Assembly (NCBI RefSeq): GCF_023715225.1
Contig: NZ_JAMBNS010000001.1
Span: forward strand, 186,001 to 250,000
DNA from: Robertmurraya korlensis
Lineage (GTDB): Bacteria; Bacillota; Bacilli; Bacillales; Cytobacillaceae
Direction: 5' to 3'
Length of the DNA stretch: 64,000 nt
Of this stretch, positions 19,114-26,889 are shown one piece after another. The position numbers and the translations under genes are program-made. Position 1 is the first letter of the stretch. Every line of letters starts with the position of its first letter. Under the pieces are notes generated by a model. It saw only the letters and a list, made by a program, of their open reading frames with translations. It did not search any database and had not been told where the DNA came from.

Positions 19114-20343
19114 ATGGGATTGGTTGTCCAAAAGTTTGGTGGTACATCGGTAGGAAATGTTGATCGTATTAAGCATGTAGCCGACCGAGTAATTGAAGAA
19201 AAGATGCGTGGGAATGACGTAGTGGTCGTTGTGTCTGCTATGGGGAAAACAACAGACGAATTAGTAGGTCTAGCAAATCAAATCTCAAGTCGTCCAAATA
19301 AACGTGAAATGGATATGCTACTCACGACAGGTGAGCAAGTGACCATCTCTTTATTGTCGATGGTGTTAATAGAAAAAGGTTATGAAGCAATATCCTTTAC
19401 GGGTTGGCAAGCAGGAATTGAAACAGAAGCCGTTCATGGTAATGCTAGGATTTTACACATTAATACAACTAAAATCCAAACTGAGCTACATAAAGGGAAA
19501 ATAGTAGTTGTAGCCGGCTTTCAAGGAATTGCGATTGATGGAGCAGTGTCAACTCTAGGTAGAGGTGGGTCTGATACAACAGCAGTGGCATTAGCAGCCG
19601 CACTGAAAGCTGATAAGTGTGATATTTATACCGATGTTACTGGTGTATTTACAACAGATCCGCGTTATGTGAAAAAGGCAAGAAAGCTTAAGTCTGTTTC
19701 TTACGATGAAATGTTAGAGTTAGCTAACTTAGGTGCGGGAGTGTTGCATCCAAGGGCCGTTGAATATGCAAAAAATTATGCAGTCCCACTTGAAGTGCGA
19801 TCAAGTATGGAGCAAGAAAATGGAACGATAATTGAGGAGGAAGTATCAATGGAACAAAGTTTAGTTGTACGAGGTGTTGCCTTTGAAGATGAAATTACGA
19901 GAGTGAGTGTTTTAGGCCTTCCAAATGGATTAACAAATCTATCAACAATTTTCACCATTTTAGCAAAAAATCATTTGAACGTTGATATTATTATTCAGAG
20001 TATGACAAATGAATCAACCACAAATTTATCTTTTTCTATTAAGAGCACAGATTTGGAAGAAACCATGGCTGTTCTACAGGCTAATAAAGATTCCTTAAAG
20101 TATGAAAGCATAGAAGCAGAGCCAAACCTTGCAAAAGTGTCGATCGTAGGTTCAGGGATGATTTCGAATCCCGGGGTTGCAGCAGAAATGTTCGAAGTGC
20201 TAGCCGCAGGAGGAATTCAGGTAAAAATGGTGAGTACCTCTGAAATTAAGGTTTCTACCGTGATAGAGGAAGCACAGATGCTGAAAGCAGTTGAAGCACT
20301 TCATGAAGCATTTGAACTGTCTGGAACGTCTGTTAAAGCATAG
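19114..20343 (+). CDS. lysC: aspartokinase II, alpha subunit (lysine-regulated)
   Basis: It phosphorylates aspartate, the first step toward lysine, methionine, threonine and diaminopimelate. The 409 residues comprise an N-terminal kinase domain (VQKFGGTSVGN at residue 5, LGRGGSDTTAVALAAAL near 150) and two C-terminal ACT domains (about 265-400) that sense effectors. B. subtilis LysC has 408 residues. The frame is open much further upstream, through the terminator, but ATG 19114 has an AGGGG site 6 bases away. Expression is governed by the lysine riboswitch. The C-terminal part is predicted to be made separately from an internal start. Confidence 0.96.
   Translation: MGLVVQKFGGTSVGNVDRIKHVADRVIEEKMRGNDVVVVVSAMGKTTDELVGLANQISSRPNKREMDMLLTTGEQVTISLLSMVLIEKGYEAISFTGWQAGIETEAVHGNARILHINTTKIQTELHKGKIVVVAGFQGIAIDGAVSTLGRGGSDTTAVALAAALKADKCDIYTDVTGVFTTDPRYVKKARKLKSVSYDEMLELANLGAGVLHPRAVEYAKNYAVPLEVRSSMEQENGTIIEEEVSMEQSLVVRGVAFEDEITRVSVLGLPNGLTNLSTIFTILAKNHLNVDIIIQSMTNESTTNLSFSIKSTDLEETMAVLQANKDSLKYESIEAEPNLAKVSIVGSGMISNPGVAAEMFEVLAAGGIQVKMVSTSEIKVSTVIEEAQMLKAVEALHEAFELSGTSVKA
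19849..20343 (+). CDS. lysC: aspartokinase II, beta subunit (in-frame internal start within lysC)
   Basis: Within lysC an ATG at 19849 is preceded by GAGGAGG (19834-19840) with 8-base spacing, an ideal ribosome binding site inside a coding region. Translation from it gives 164 residues in the same frame, equal to the two ACT regulatory domains. B. subtilis aspartokinase II is known to be an alpha2-beta2 enzyme whose beta subunit is made from just such an overlapping in-phase start. The call therefore rests on the visible site plus that precedent. Confidence 0.8.
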   Translation: MEQSLVVRGVAFEDEITRVSVLGLPNGLTNLSTIFTILAKNHLNVDIIIQSMTNESTTNLSFSIKSTDLEETMAVLQANKDSLKYESIEAEPNLAKVSIVGSGMISNPGVAAEMFEVLAAGGIQVKMVSTSEIKVSTVIEEAQMLKAVEALHEAFELSGTSVKA

Positions 20344-20374
20344 AATCAAGTAAGTTGAAAAAATGAGACAAACT

Positions 20375-20408
20375 AAAAAGCTTTCATAAAAAATATGAAA
20401 GCTTTTTA
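20375..20408. terminator. bidirectional terminator between lysC and yslB
   Basis: AAAAAGCTTTCATA and TATGAAAGCTTTTT flank a short A-rich loop. Symmetric A and T tracts serve both convergent genes. Confidence 0.85.
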
Positions 20409-20412
20409 CGTA

Positions 20413-20865
20413 CTATTCAATAGAATCTTTTCTATCCCAACGTACAGTGAAGGAAACCGTAGCGAGCTTTTTCTTCGGGTGTTCATACGTTTCAGTAATT
20501 ACTTGTTTTTGTTCTTCAATTTGTTGAGCCAAGAATCCTGCTTCCAATTGGAAATGACAGTTTGGATGCTCTTTAAAGCGAGTTTTAATCAAGTCACTCG
20601 ATAATTCAAACTCAAGTTCATTCTTCTTTTCAGATTTAATTTGTAGTGTGCCCCAACCTGCTTGTTGGAAAAAAGTAATAATATCTTCGACCGACTGCAA
20701 AGGGTACTTTCTGGCTAAAGCCTTACCTGCCCAGTATAGTATAGAAGCTGTTTCTCTTCCAAGTATGTCTGGAAGAAGCACTTCTCTAAGTAATTCATAC
20801 CCAAAGGCTGGAACAAGTGCAGGATCTGTGGCCGAAATAGGTTGTTCTAATTTCAATTCACTCAA
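20413..20865 (-). CDS. yslB: YslB family protein (DUF2507)
   Basis: This is a 150-residue cytoplasmic protein matching YslB (DUF2507) in length, position and motifs such as AFGYELLREVLLPDILG and ILYWAGKALARKYPL. The fold resembles small-ligand-binding V4R-type domains, but no function is established. It lies between lysC and sdhC on the opposite strand, as in B. subtilis. The TTG at 20865 is chosen because a GGGGGGA site lies about 6 bases upstream; a GTG at 20880 would overlap the site. It is convergent with lysC and divergent from sdhC. Confidence 0.87.
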   Translation of the reverse strand: MSELKLEQPISATDPALVPAFGYELLREVLLPDILGRETASILYWAGKALARKYPLQSVEDIITFFQQAGWGTLQIKSEKKNELEFELSSDLIKTRFKEHPNCHFQLEAGFLAQQIEEQKQVITETYEHPKKKLATVSFTVRWDRKDSIE

Positions 20866-21194
20866 AACATGTCCCCCCACTTTCTATTATTCTATTATAT
20901 ACGTTTTCCGGGGAAATACGCATGAAAACAAAAAAAACTAATTCAAAAAATTTTTACATTAATTGTTATATCAATATAAAGGAAATGGTTATAAAATGTT
21001 AATGCATAAGTGTTTGGGGTAATATCAATATATTAAAAATATTTTGTATATATAGAGCATTTTATGTATCCGTTTTCTTGACGCTCTTACATGTTGGGAG
21101 TAAAATGAACATGTCACATAATTGTAAAAATTATTGTAAAAAAAGCGGATATTATTTTAGTCAGTCCGTTTAATTTTTAAGGGGGGTAAAGTTC
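20866..21194 (+). promoter_or_regulatory. yslB-sdhC divergent intergenic region with sdh promoter
   Basis: This AT-rich stretch holds the sdhC promoter: TTGACG (21078-21083) and TAAAAT (21101-21106), 17 bases apart. An inverted repeat ACATGTT (21089-21095) / AACATGT (21108-21114) with a 12-base spacer straddles the -10. The start is predicted near 21113, leaving an untranslated leader of about 80 bases. A TATAAT reads on the minus strand (20894-20899) for yslB but lacks a good -35. I see no riboswitch here. Confidence 0.65.
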
Positions 21195-21803
21195 ATGGCA
21201 GGAAACCGAGAGTTTTTTTATCGAAGATTACACTCGCTGCTTGGAGTCATTCCAGTTGGTCTATTTCTTGTGCAGCACCTTGTAGTCAATCATTTTGCAA
21301 CTGGGGGGGAAGAATCATTTAACAAAGCGTCTCATTTTATGGAGAGTTTGCCGTTTCGATATGTATTAGAAACGTTTGTGATTTTCTTACCTTTGTTATT
21401 CCATGCAATTTACGGTCTTTATATTGCGTTTACAGCAAAAAACAATACGAGTAATTATGGTTTTTTCCGAAATTGGATGTTCATGCTTCAGCGTATATCC
21501 GGAGTAGTAACGCTAGTATTCGTAACATGGCATGTGTGGGAAACAAGAATTGCAGCAGCATTTGGTGCAGAGGTTAACTTTAATATGATGGAAAGCATCT
21601 TATCGAATCCATTTATGCTTTGGTTCTATATCATTGGTGTGATATCCACCACCTTCCACTTTGCAAATGGACTATGGTCTTTCTTTGTAAGTTGGGGAAT
21701 TACTGTTACACCTCGTTCTCAACTTATTTCTACTTATGTTACATTAGGGGTTTTTATCGCCCTATCCATAGTTGGCGTTCGCGCTATTATCGCATTCATT
21801 TAA
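21195..21803 (+). CDS. sdhC: succinate dehydrogenase cytochrome b558 subunit
   Basis: SdhC is the diheme membrane anchor of complex II, passing electrons from SdhB to menaquinone. The 202 residues (same as B. subtilis) form about five transmembrane helices, near residues 16-35, 60-82, 97-118, 140-165 and 176-200. Conserved histidines for heme axial ligation are visible in the first four helices (for example in LVQHLVVNH, LLFHAIYG, TWHVWE and TTFHFANG). The start follows a GGGGGG site. It is first in the sdhCAB operon and contains fumarate-reductase-like (type B) architecture without SdhD. Confidence 0.96.
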   Translation: MAGNREFFYRRLHSLLGVIPVGLFLVQHLVVNHFATGGEESFNKASHFMESLPFRYVLETFVIFLPLLFHAIYGLYIAFTAKNNTSNYGFFRNWMFMLQRISGVVTLVFVTWHVWETRIAAAFGAEVNFNMMESILSNPFMLWFYIIGVISTTFHFANGLWSFFVSWGITVTPRSQLISTYVTLGVFIALSIVGVRAIIAFI

Positions 21804-21872
21804 TTTAATAGGTTCTAATTCTTATAGAAACGAACGGGATATACTTTGATATTAGTTAGGGAGTGACTCACG

Positions 21873-23633
21873 ATGGGTAAAGGAAAGGTGATCGTAGTCG
21901 GCGGCGGTCTAGCTGGCTTAATGGCAACAATTAAAGTTGCGGAAGCAGGAAGTCCGGTCGAATTATTTTCATTAGTTCCAGTTAAACGTTCTCACTCTGT
22001 TTGTGCCCAAGGTGGTATTAACGGAGCGGTAAATACAAAAGGTGAAGGTGACTCTCCATGGGAGCACTTTGATGATACAGTATACGGCGGTGACTTCTTA
22101 GCGAACCAACCACCAGTTAAAGCAATGACAGAAGCTGCACCAGGAATTATCCATTTGCTTGATCGTATGGGCGTTATGTTCAACCGTACACCAGAAGGGC
22201 TTTTGGACTTCCGCCGTTTTGGTGGAACACAGCATCACCGTACCGCTTTTGCGGGTGCAACAACAGGCCAACAGCTTCTATACGCACTAGATGAGCAAGT
22301 ACGTCGCCACGAAGTAGCTGGTTTAGTTACTAAATATGAAGGATGGGAATTTCTCGGGTCTGTTATTGACGATGAAGGGGTTTGCCGAGGAGTTGTTGCT
22401 CAGAATCTCACATCAATGGAAATTAAGTCATTTGCAGCAGACGCTGTCATTTTGGCTACAGGTGGTCCTGGGATTATCTTTGGAAAGTCAACTAACTCAG
22501 TAATTAACACGGGCTCAGCAGCGTCCATTGCATACCAACAAGGTGTCTATTATGCAAATGGAGAGTTCATTCAAATTCACCCAACTGCGATTCCTGGGGA
22601 CGATAAATTGAGACTTATGAGTGAATCCGCTCGTGGAGAAGGTGGACGAGTTTGGACGTACAAGGATGGAAAGCCATGGTATTTCTTAGAAGAGAAGTAT
22701 CCAGCTTACGGAAATCTTGTCCCACGTGATATCGCCACTCGTGAAATCTTTCACGTCTGTGTTGACTTGAAGCTTGGTATTAATGGGGAAAACATGGTTT
22801 ATCTTGACCTTTCTCATAAGGATCCAAAGGAACTGGACATTAAGCTCGGTGGTATTATTGAAATCTATGAGAAATTTATGGGTGACGACCCACGAAAAGT
22901 TCCTATGAAGATCTTCCCAGCTGTTCACTATTCAATGGGTGGTCTTTGGGTAGATTATGATCAAATGACAAATATTCCTGGGTTATTTGCTGCTGGAGAG
23001 TGTGATTATTCTCAGCATGGAGCAAATCGCCTTGGTGCGAACTCCTTATTATCTGCTATTTATGGGGGCATGGTAGCTGGTCCGAAGGCGTTAGATTATA
23101 TTAGCGGGTTAAGCAAGAACGTAGATTCTATTTCTTCCTCCGTCTTTGATCGTTATGTAAAAGAGGAAGAACAAAAGTGGAATAAGATCATGACTTTAGA
23201 TGGTAATGAAAATGCTTATGTTCTTCATAAAGAGCTTGGTGAGTGGATGACAGACAATGTAACAGTTGTTCGCCACAACGATAAACTATTAAAAACAGAC
23301 GAAAAAATTGTAGAGCTATTAGAGCGCTATGAAAAAATTAATATTAACGATACTGCTAAGTGGAGCAATCAAGGAGCAATCTTTACACGTCAGCTTCAAA
23401 ATATGCTTCAGCTAGCAAGAGTTATTACAATTGGTGCATACAACCGTAACGAAAGCCGTGGTGCTCACTATAAACCTGAATTCCCAGAGCGTAACGATGA
23501 GGAGTTCTTAAAGACAACTATGGCTCGTTTTGTGGATGCGAAATCAGCACCACACTTCCATTATGAAGAGGTTGACACTGGTTTGATTGCTCCACGAAAG
23601 AGAGACTACTCTAAGAAGAAAGGGGATAACTAA
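21873..23633 (+). CDS. sdhA: succinate dehydrogenase flavoprotein subunit
   Basis: SdhA oxidises succinate to fumarate at a covalently bound FAD in the TCA cycle, on the cytoplasmic side of the membrane. The 586 residues (B. subtilis 586) begin with the dinucleotide-binding motif VVGGGLAGLMA. The FAD-linking histidine region is SHSVCAQGGINGAVN near residue 45. The HPTAIPG and RGEGGRVW segments contribute substrate-binding residues, and ANRLGANSLLSAIYGG is near the C-terminal side of the FAD domain. It starts 69 bases after sdhC and ends 2 bases before the sdhB start. Confidence 0.98.
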   Translation: MGKGKVIVVGGGLAGLMATIKVAEAGSPVELFSLVPVKRSHSVCAQGGINGAVNTKGEGDSPWEHFDDTVYGGDFLANQPPVKAMTEAAPGIIHLLDRMGVMFNRTPEGLLDFRRFGGTQHHRTAFAGATTGQQLLYALDEQVRRHEVAGLVTKYEGWEFLGSVIDDEGVCRGVVAQNLTSMEIKSFAADAVILATGGPGIIFGKSTNSVINTGSAASIAYQQGVYYANGEFIQIHPTAIPGDDKLRLMSESARGEGGRVWTYKDGKPWYFLEEKYPAYGNLVPRDIATREIFHVCVDLKLGINGENMVYLDLSHKDPKELDIKLGGIIEIYEKFMGDDPRKVPMKIFPAVHYSMGGLWVDYDQMTNIPGLFAAGECDYSQHGANRLGANSLLSAIYGGMVAGPKALDYISGLSKNVDSISSSVFDRYVKEEEQKWNKIMTLDGNENAYVLHKELGEWMTDNVTVVRHNDKLLKTDEKIVELLERYEKININDTAKWSNQGAIFTRQLQNMLQLARVITIGAYNRNESRGAHYKPEFPERNDEEFLKTTMARFVDAKSAPHFHYEEVDTGLIAPRKRDYSKKKGDN

Positions 23634-23635
23634 AC

Positions 23636-24397
23636 ATGTCTGAAAAAAGAACAGTCGTTTTTAAAATTACAAGACAGGATAGTCCTGACACTGCCCCTTA
23701 TGAAGAAGAATTCGAGTTAGACTATCGCCCAAATATGAATGTAATTTCCGCTTTAATGGAAATTCGTAGAAACCCTGTAAATATGCAAGGGAAACATACC
23801 ACTCCAATCACTTGGGATATGAACTGTTTAGAGGAAGTTTGTGGTGCCTGTTCAATGGTGATTAATGGAAAGCCTAGACAATCATGTACGGCACTAATCG
23901 ATCAATTAGAACAACCGATTCGTTTAGAGCCAATGAGAACTTTCCCTGTTGTTCGAGATCTTCAGGTTGACCGCAGTCGCATGTTTGACTCTTTAAAGAA
24001 AGTGAAAGCTTGGATTCCGATTGATGGAACTTATGATCTTGGACCTGGTCCGCGTATGCCAGAAAGAAAACGTCAATGGGCATATGAATTATCCAAATGT
24101 ATGACATGTGGTGTTTGCTTAGAGGCTTGTCCGAATGTTAACAGTAAGTCAAACTTCATTGGTCCTGCTCCTCTTTCGCAAGTTCGATTATTTAATGCTC
24201 ATCCTACGGGTGAGATGAATAAAGCAGAGCGTTTGGATGCAATCATGGGTGATGGTGGACTTGCGAATTGTGGAAATTCACAAAACTGTGTCCAATCTTG
24301 TCCAAAAGGTATTCCTTTAACGACTTCTATTGCAGCACTAAATAGAGATACTACGTTCCAAGCATTTAAAAATTTCTTTGGAAGCGATCAAGTATAA
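23636..24397 (+). CDS. sdhB: succinate dehydrogenase iron-sulfur subunit
   Basis: SdhB carries the three iron-sulfur clusters linking SdhA flavin to SdhC hemes. In the 253 residues, a ferredoxin-type [2Fe-2S] set is seen as CLEEVCGACSM with a following C. The [4Fe-4S] set is CMTCGVCLEACP, and the [3Fe-4S] region is CGNSQNCVQSCPKG with its remaining ligands. Length and spacing match B. subtilis SdhB. The start is 2 bases past the sdhA stop, implying translational coupling. A strong terminator follows. Confidence 0.97.
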   Translation: MSEKRTVVFKITRQDSPDTAPYEEEFELDYRPNMNVISALMEIRRNPVNMQGKHTTPITWDMNCLEEVCGACSMVINGKPRQSCTALIDQLEQPIRLEPMRTFPVVRDLQVDRSRMFDSLKKVKAWIPIDGTYDLGPGPRMPERKRQWAYELSKCMTCGVCLEACPNVNSKSNFIGPAPLSQVRLFNAHPTGEMNKAERLDAIMGDGGLANCGNSQNCVQSCPKGIPLTTSIAALNRDTTFQAFKNFFGSDQV

Positions 24398-24411
24398 GAA
24401 GATTGATCTTT

Positions 24412-24440
24412 AACCCCTCTGTATGTCAGAGGGGTTTTCA
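24412..24440 (+). terminator. terminator of the sdhCAB operon
   Basis: AACCCCTCT (24412-24420) and AGAGGGGTT (24428-24436) form a GC-rich hairpin followed by TTCATTT. The ysmA -35 starts 2 bases later. Confidence 0.85.
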
Positions 24441-24441
24441 T

Positions 24442-24470
24442 TTGTCAAAAGAAAAGGTCACTTGTATAAT
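24442..24470 (+). promoter_or_regulatory. sigma-A promoter of ysmA
   Basis: TTGTCA (24442-24447) and TATAAT (24465-24470) are 17 bases apart. A FadR-like palindrome directly follows and covers the predicted start. Confidence 0.75.
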
Positions 24471-24473
24471 TAA

Positions 24474-24491
24474 AGAATGAACATTCATTCA
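24474..24491 (+). promoter_or_regulatory. FadR-like operator at the ysmA promoter
   Basis: AGAATGA-ACAT-TCATTCA differs from the FadR core TGAATGA-N4-TCATTCA by one base. It overlaps the predicted transcription start, the same geometry as at fadR (12990-13015). Binding is inferred, not shown. Confidence 0.6.
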
Positions 24492-24516
24492 TTTTTAGTG
24501 AAGCAAGGGGGATTTT

Positions 24517-24981
24517 ATGAAAAAAGTGAGCTATATCCAAGACTTTGCTACTTGGGAACAAGGTTTCTTCTATTCTAACAAAATAAAAGTTCGCTTTTCA
24601 GAGACTGATATGTTTGGACATATGAACAATACGGTACCGTTTGCATATTTTGAAGAATCACGAATTGAATTTTTTAAACATATTGGTCTTATGCAGCATT
24701 GGGTGCAAAAAGAAAGTAGGACCATTCCAATTGTTGCTGATCTACAGTGTGATTTTCTTCATCAGGTTTTTTTTGACGATATTCTTGATATTTTTGTGAA
24801 AATCGAATCAGTTGGAAACACATCTATTGACCTTCATTACTTAGGGAAAAAACAAAACGGAGATGTATGTTTTGTAGGTAGAGGAACGATGGTGCAAATG
24901 TGTAAGCGTACCGGAAAGGGAGTTCCTTGGACTGAAGAAACGAGGGATCGATTTAGACAATCAAACAAAATTCTATCATAG
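24517..24981 (+). CDS. ysmA: acyl-CoA thioesterase, hotdog fold (YsmA)
   Basis: The 154 residues match the 4-hydroxybenzoyl-CoA-thioesterase/YbgC hotdog family. The signature SETDMFGHMNNTVPFAYFEE near residue 29 includes the catalytic Asp of that family. It probably hydrolyses acyl-CoA thioesters, but the natural substrate is unknown. It sits between sdhB and gerE, as ysmA does in B. subtilis. The ATG has a GGGGG site. A FadR-like operator overlaps its promoter, which would place the thioesterase under fatty acid control (inference). Confidence 0.88.
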   Translation: MKKVSYIQDFATWEQGFFYSNKIKVRFSETDMFGHMNNTVPFAYFEESRIEFFKHIGLMQHWVQKESRTIPIVADLQCDFLHQVFFDDILDIFVKIESVGNTSIDLHYLGKKQNGDVCFVGRGTMVQMCKRTGKGVPWTEETRDRFRQSNKILS

Positions 24982-25024
24982 TATTTTCTTAAAAATAAAA
25001 ATGCTTTCTTTCAAGAATTATAGT

Positions 25025-25053
25025 CACTCCAATCACCTGATGCACATAAGATA
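25025..25053 (+). promoter_or_regulatory. candidate sigma-K promoter of gerE
   Basis: CATAAGATA (25045-25053) fits the sigma-K -10 pattern CATAnnnTA, with the AC of a -35 element at 25026-25027, 17 bases upstream. gerE is a known late mother-cell gene under sigma-K, which supports the reading. Confidence 0.55.
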
Positions 25054-25117
25054 TGGTGACTAAATATATACCCATCCCGCTGTTCATAGCTGGCGAAGGC
25101 AAGGAGGGTTACAATAC

Positions 25118-25342
25118 TTGAAGGAGAATGAATATACTCACAAGCCGTTACTCACCAAACGTGAAAGAGAAGTGTTCGAACTGTTGGTGCAAGACAAAAC
25201 AACAAAAGAGATCGCGGGAGAACTTTTCATAAGTGAAAAAACGGTTCGTAACCACATTTCGAATGCCATGCAAAAGCTTGGTGTTAAGGGGCGATCACAA
25301 GCTGTTGTAGAGCTCCTTCGAATGGGAGAGCTAGAACTATAA
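25118..25342 (+). CDS. gerE: spore germination/coat regulator GerE (LuxR-type)
   Basis: GerE is the last transcription factor of the mother-cell sporulation cascade and controls coat genes with sigma-K. The 74 residues are essentially one LuxR/NarL helix-turn-helix domain ([15 protein letters not shown] to [17 protein letters not shown]) and are almost identical to B. subtilis GerE, also 74 residues. The TTG start lies 9 bases after an AAGGAGGG site. It is monocistronic, with a sigma-K-like promoter upstream and a hairpin downstream. It indicates a spore-forming host. Confidence 0.97.
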   Translation: MKENEYTHKPLLTKREREVFELLVQDKTTKEIAGELFISEKTVRNHISNAMQKLGVKGRSQAVVELLRMGELEL

Positions 25343-25348
25343 TTCTAG

Positions 25349-25376
25349 ACCGGCTTTCGTAATGGAAGCCGGTTTA
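25349..25376 (+). terminator. terminator after gerE
   Basis: ACCGGCTTTC and GGAAGCCGGT arms (with one wobble pair) around GTAAT. Only TTT follows, so termination strength is uncertain. Confidence 0.6.
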
Positions 25377-25469
25377 CAATTGTACCCAAATACATTCATA
25401 AAATACATTTCTATACTTCCTTCTTGAATTTTAGTGAGAAAAAGGTGAAAATAGTTTAAAAGGCTAGAT

Positions 25470-25488
25470 GTGATTATAATATAGTCAC
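25470..25488 (+). promoter_or_regulatory. palindrome overlapping the ysmB -10 (candidate MarR operator)
   Basis: GTGATTATA-A-TATAGTCAC is a near-perfect palindrome (8 of 9 positions) and contains a TATAAT -10 at 25475-25480. MarR-type regulators usually bind such elements at their own promoters; autoregulation by YsmB is an inference. Confidence 0.5.
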
Positions 25489-25520
25489 GATCTGAACTCT
25501 CAAATAGGGGTTGTGTATTT

Positions 25521-25970
25521 ATGAAAGTAGAAGAAACAAAAGAGATAGAGATTTTTGCTGATATCGAAAAAGACTTGCGTTATATTGCTGGAATTATCAA
25601 GCAAAAGGGTAGAGAAATTTTAAGTAACTATACGATTACTCCCCCTCAGTTTGTTGCTCTTCAATGGTTATTCGAAGAAGGCGATATGACAATTGGTGAA
25701 CTTTCAAATAAAATGTTTCTTGCATGTAGCACGACAACAGACCTTGTTGACAGAATGGAAAAAAACAAACTAGTCATGCGTGTGAAGGATCCGAATGATC
25801 GCCGTGTGGTTCGTATTCACCTTTTAGAAGAAGGGGAACGAATTATTGACGAAGTGATTAAGAAAAGACAGGTATACTTGCAGGAGGTTTTAGTAAACTT
25901 TTCTAGCGAAGAAGTGATTCTCCTGAAAAACAACTTAATGAAATTACATCAAGAAATGAAAGAAGAATGA
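25521..25970 (+). CDS. ysmB: MarR family transcriptional regulator (YsmB)
   Basis: The 149 residues form a MarR winged-helix domain. The recognition helix region is near [24 protein letters not shown] (residues about 58-81), and the wing is at [14 protein letters not shown]. It corresponds in length and position to B. subtilis ysmB. The ligand and targets are not known. It is followed 10 bases later by the glutamate racemase gene, so the pair is probably co-transcribed. The ribosome binding site (GGGG about 10 bases before ATG) is weak. Confidence 0.9.
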   Translation: MKVEETKEIEIFADIEKDLRYIAGIIKQKGREILSNYTITPPQFVALQWLFEEGDMTIGELSNKMFLACSTTTDLVDRMEKNKLVMRVKDPNDRRVVRIHLLEEGERIIDEVIKKRQVYLQEVLVNFSSEEVILLKNNLMKLHQEMKEE

Positions 25971-25980
25971 GGCGAGATGT

Positions 25981-26778
25981 TTGAATCAACCGATCGGAGT
26001 TATTGACTCTGGAGTTGGCGGATTAACTGTTGCGAAGGAAATTATGCGCCAACTGCCAAATGAGCAGATCCTCTATGTAGGAGACACTGCAAGATGCCCG
26101 TACGGCCCGAGGAGCGGTGAAGAGGTAAAGAAATTCACATGGCAAATGACGAATTTCTTAGTAAATAAGGGAATTAAAATGTTAGTAATTGCATGTAACA
26201 CAGCGACTGCTGTTGCCTTAGAGGAAATTCAAAATGAACTATCCATCCCAGTTATAGGTGTCATTTATCCAGGTGCAAGAACGGCTATTAAGGTAACAAA
26301 AAACCACCAAATTGGGGTCATAGGGACTATTGGAACGATTAAGAGTAATGCTTATGAGATGGCATTAAAATCCATAAATAAGAAATCTAAGGTTACTAGC
26401 CTTGCTTGTCCTAAGTTTGTTCCTCTCGTTGAAAGTGGAGAAGTGGATGGACCAATTGTCAAAAAAGTGGTAGCTGAAACGCTATCGCCGATTAAAAATA
26501 AGGGTCTTGATACATTGATTTTAGGCTGTACACACTATCCATTGCTTGAAATGATTATAAAGAAAACGATGGGCCCAACTGTGTCTGTAATCAGCTCTGG
26601 TGAAGAAACAGCCCGTGAGGTTAGTACCATTCTTTTTTACAATGGGTGGCTAACGCCAAACAGGGACGAGCCGCAGCATCAGTTTTATACGACCGGATCA
26701 AAACCTATTTTTCAACGAATTGCAACCAACTGGCTACACGCAGGTGAATTGTCTGTAGAAACCATTAAACTATCTTAA
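25981..26778 (+). CDS. racE: glutamate racemase
   Basis: It converts L- to D-glutamate for peptidoglycan. The 265 residues show the two-cysteine racemase pattern: the proton-shuttling cysteines C72 (ACNTAT) and C183 (GCTHYP), with D9 (IDSGVGG) and H185. It resembles B. subtilis RacE (272). The TTG start at 25981 has only a weak GAGG site. It is 10 bases behind ysmB, which suggests translational coupling; an ATG at 25977 is out of frame. It is also named murI. Confidence 0.95.
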   Translation: MNQPIGVIDSGVGGLTVAKEIMRQLPNEQILYVGDTARCPYGPRSGEEVKKFTWQMTNFLVNKGIKMLVIACNTATAVALEEIQNELSIPVIGVIYPGARTAIKVTKNHQIGVIGTIGTIKSNAYEMALKSINKKSKVTSLACPKFVPLVESGEVDGPIVKKVVAETLSPIKNKGLDTLILGCTHYPLLEMIIKKTMGPTVSVISSGEETAREVSTILFYNGWLTPNRDEPQHQFYTTGSKPIFQRIATNWLHAGELSVETIKLS

Positions 26779-26783
26779 AGGAA

Positions 26784-26816
26784 GTCTCCATTTTTTTTGG
26801 AGGCTTTTTTTTATTT
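26784..26816 (+). terminator. terminator after racE
   Basis: GTCTCCA (26784-26790) pairs with TGGAGGC (26798-26804, one G-T wobble) around a T-rich loop, followed by a long T-run. Confidence 0.75.
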
Positions 26817-26889
26817 TTTTCTAGTAGTCGGTCTATTTTTTAAAAAGGCTCGTATACATGTAGTACAAACTGTCTTGGAGGGATTATGG

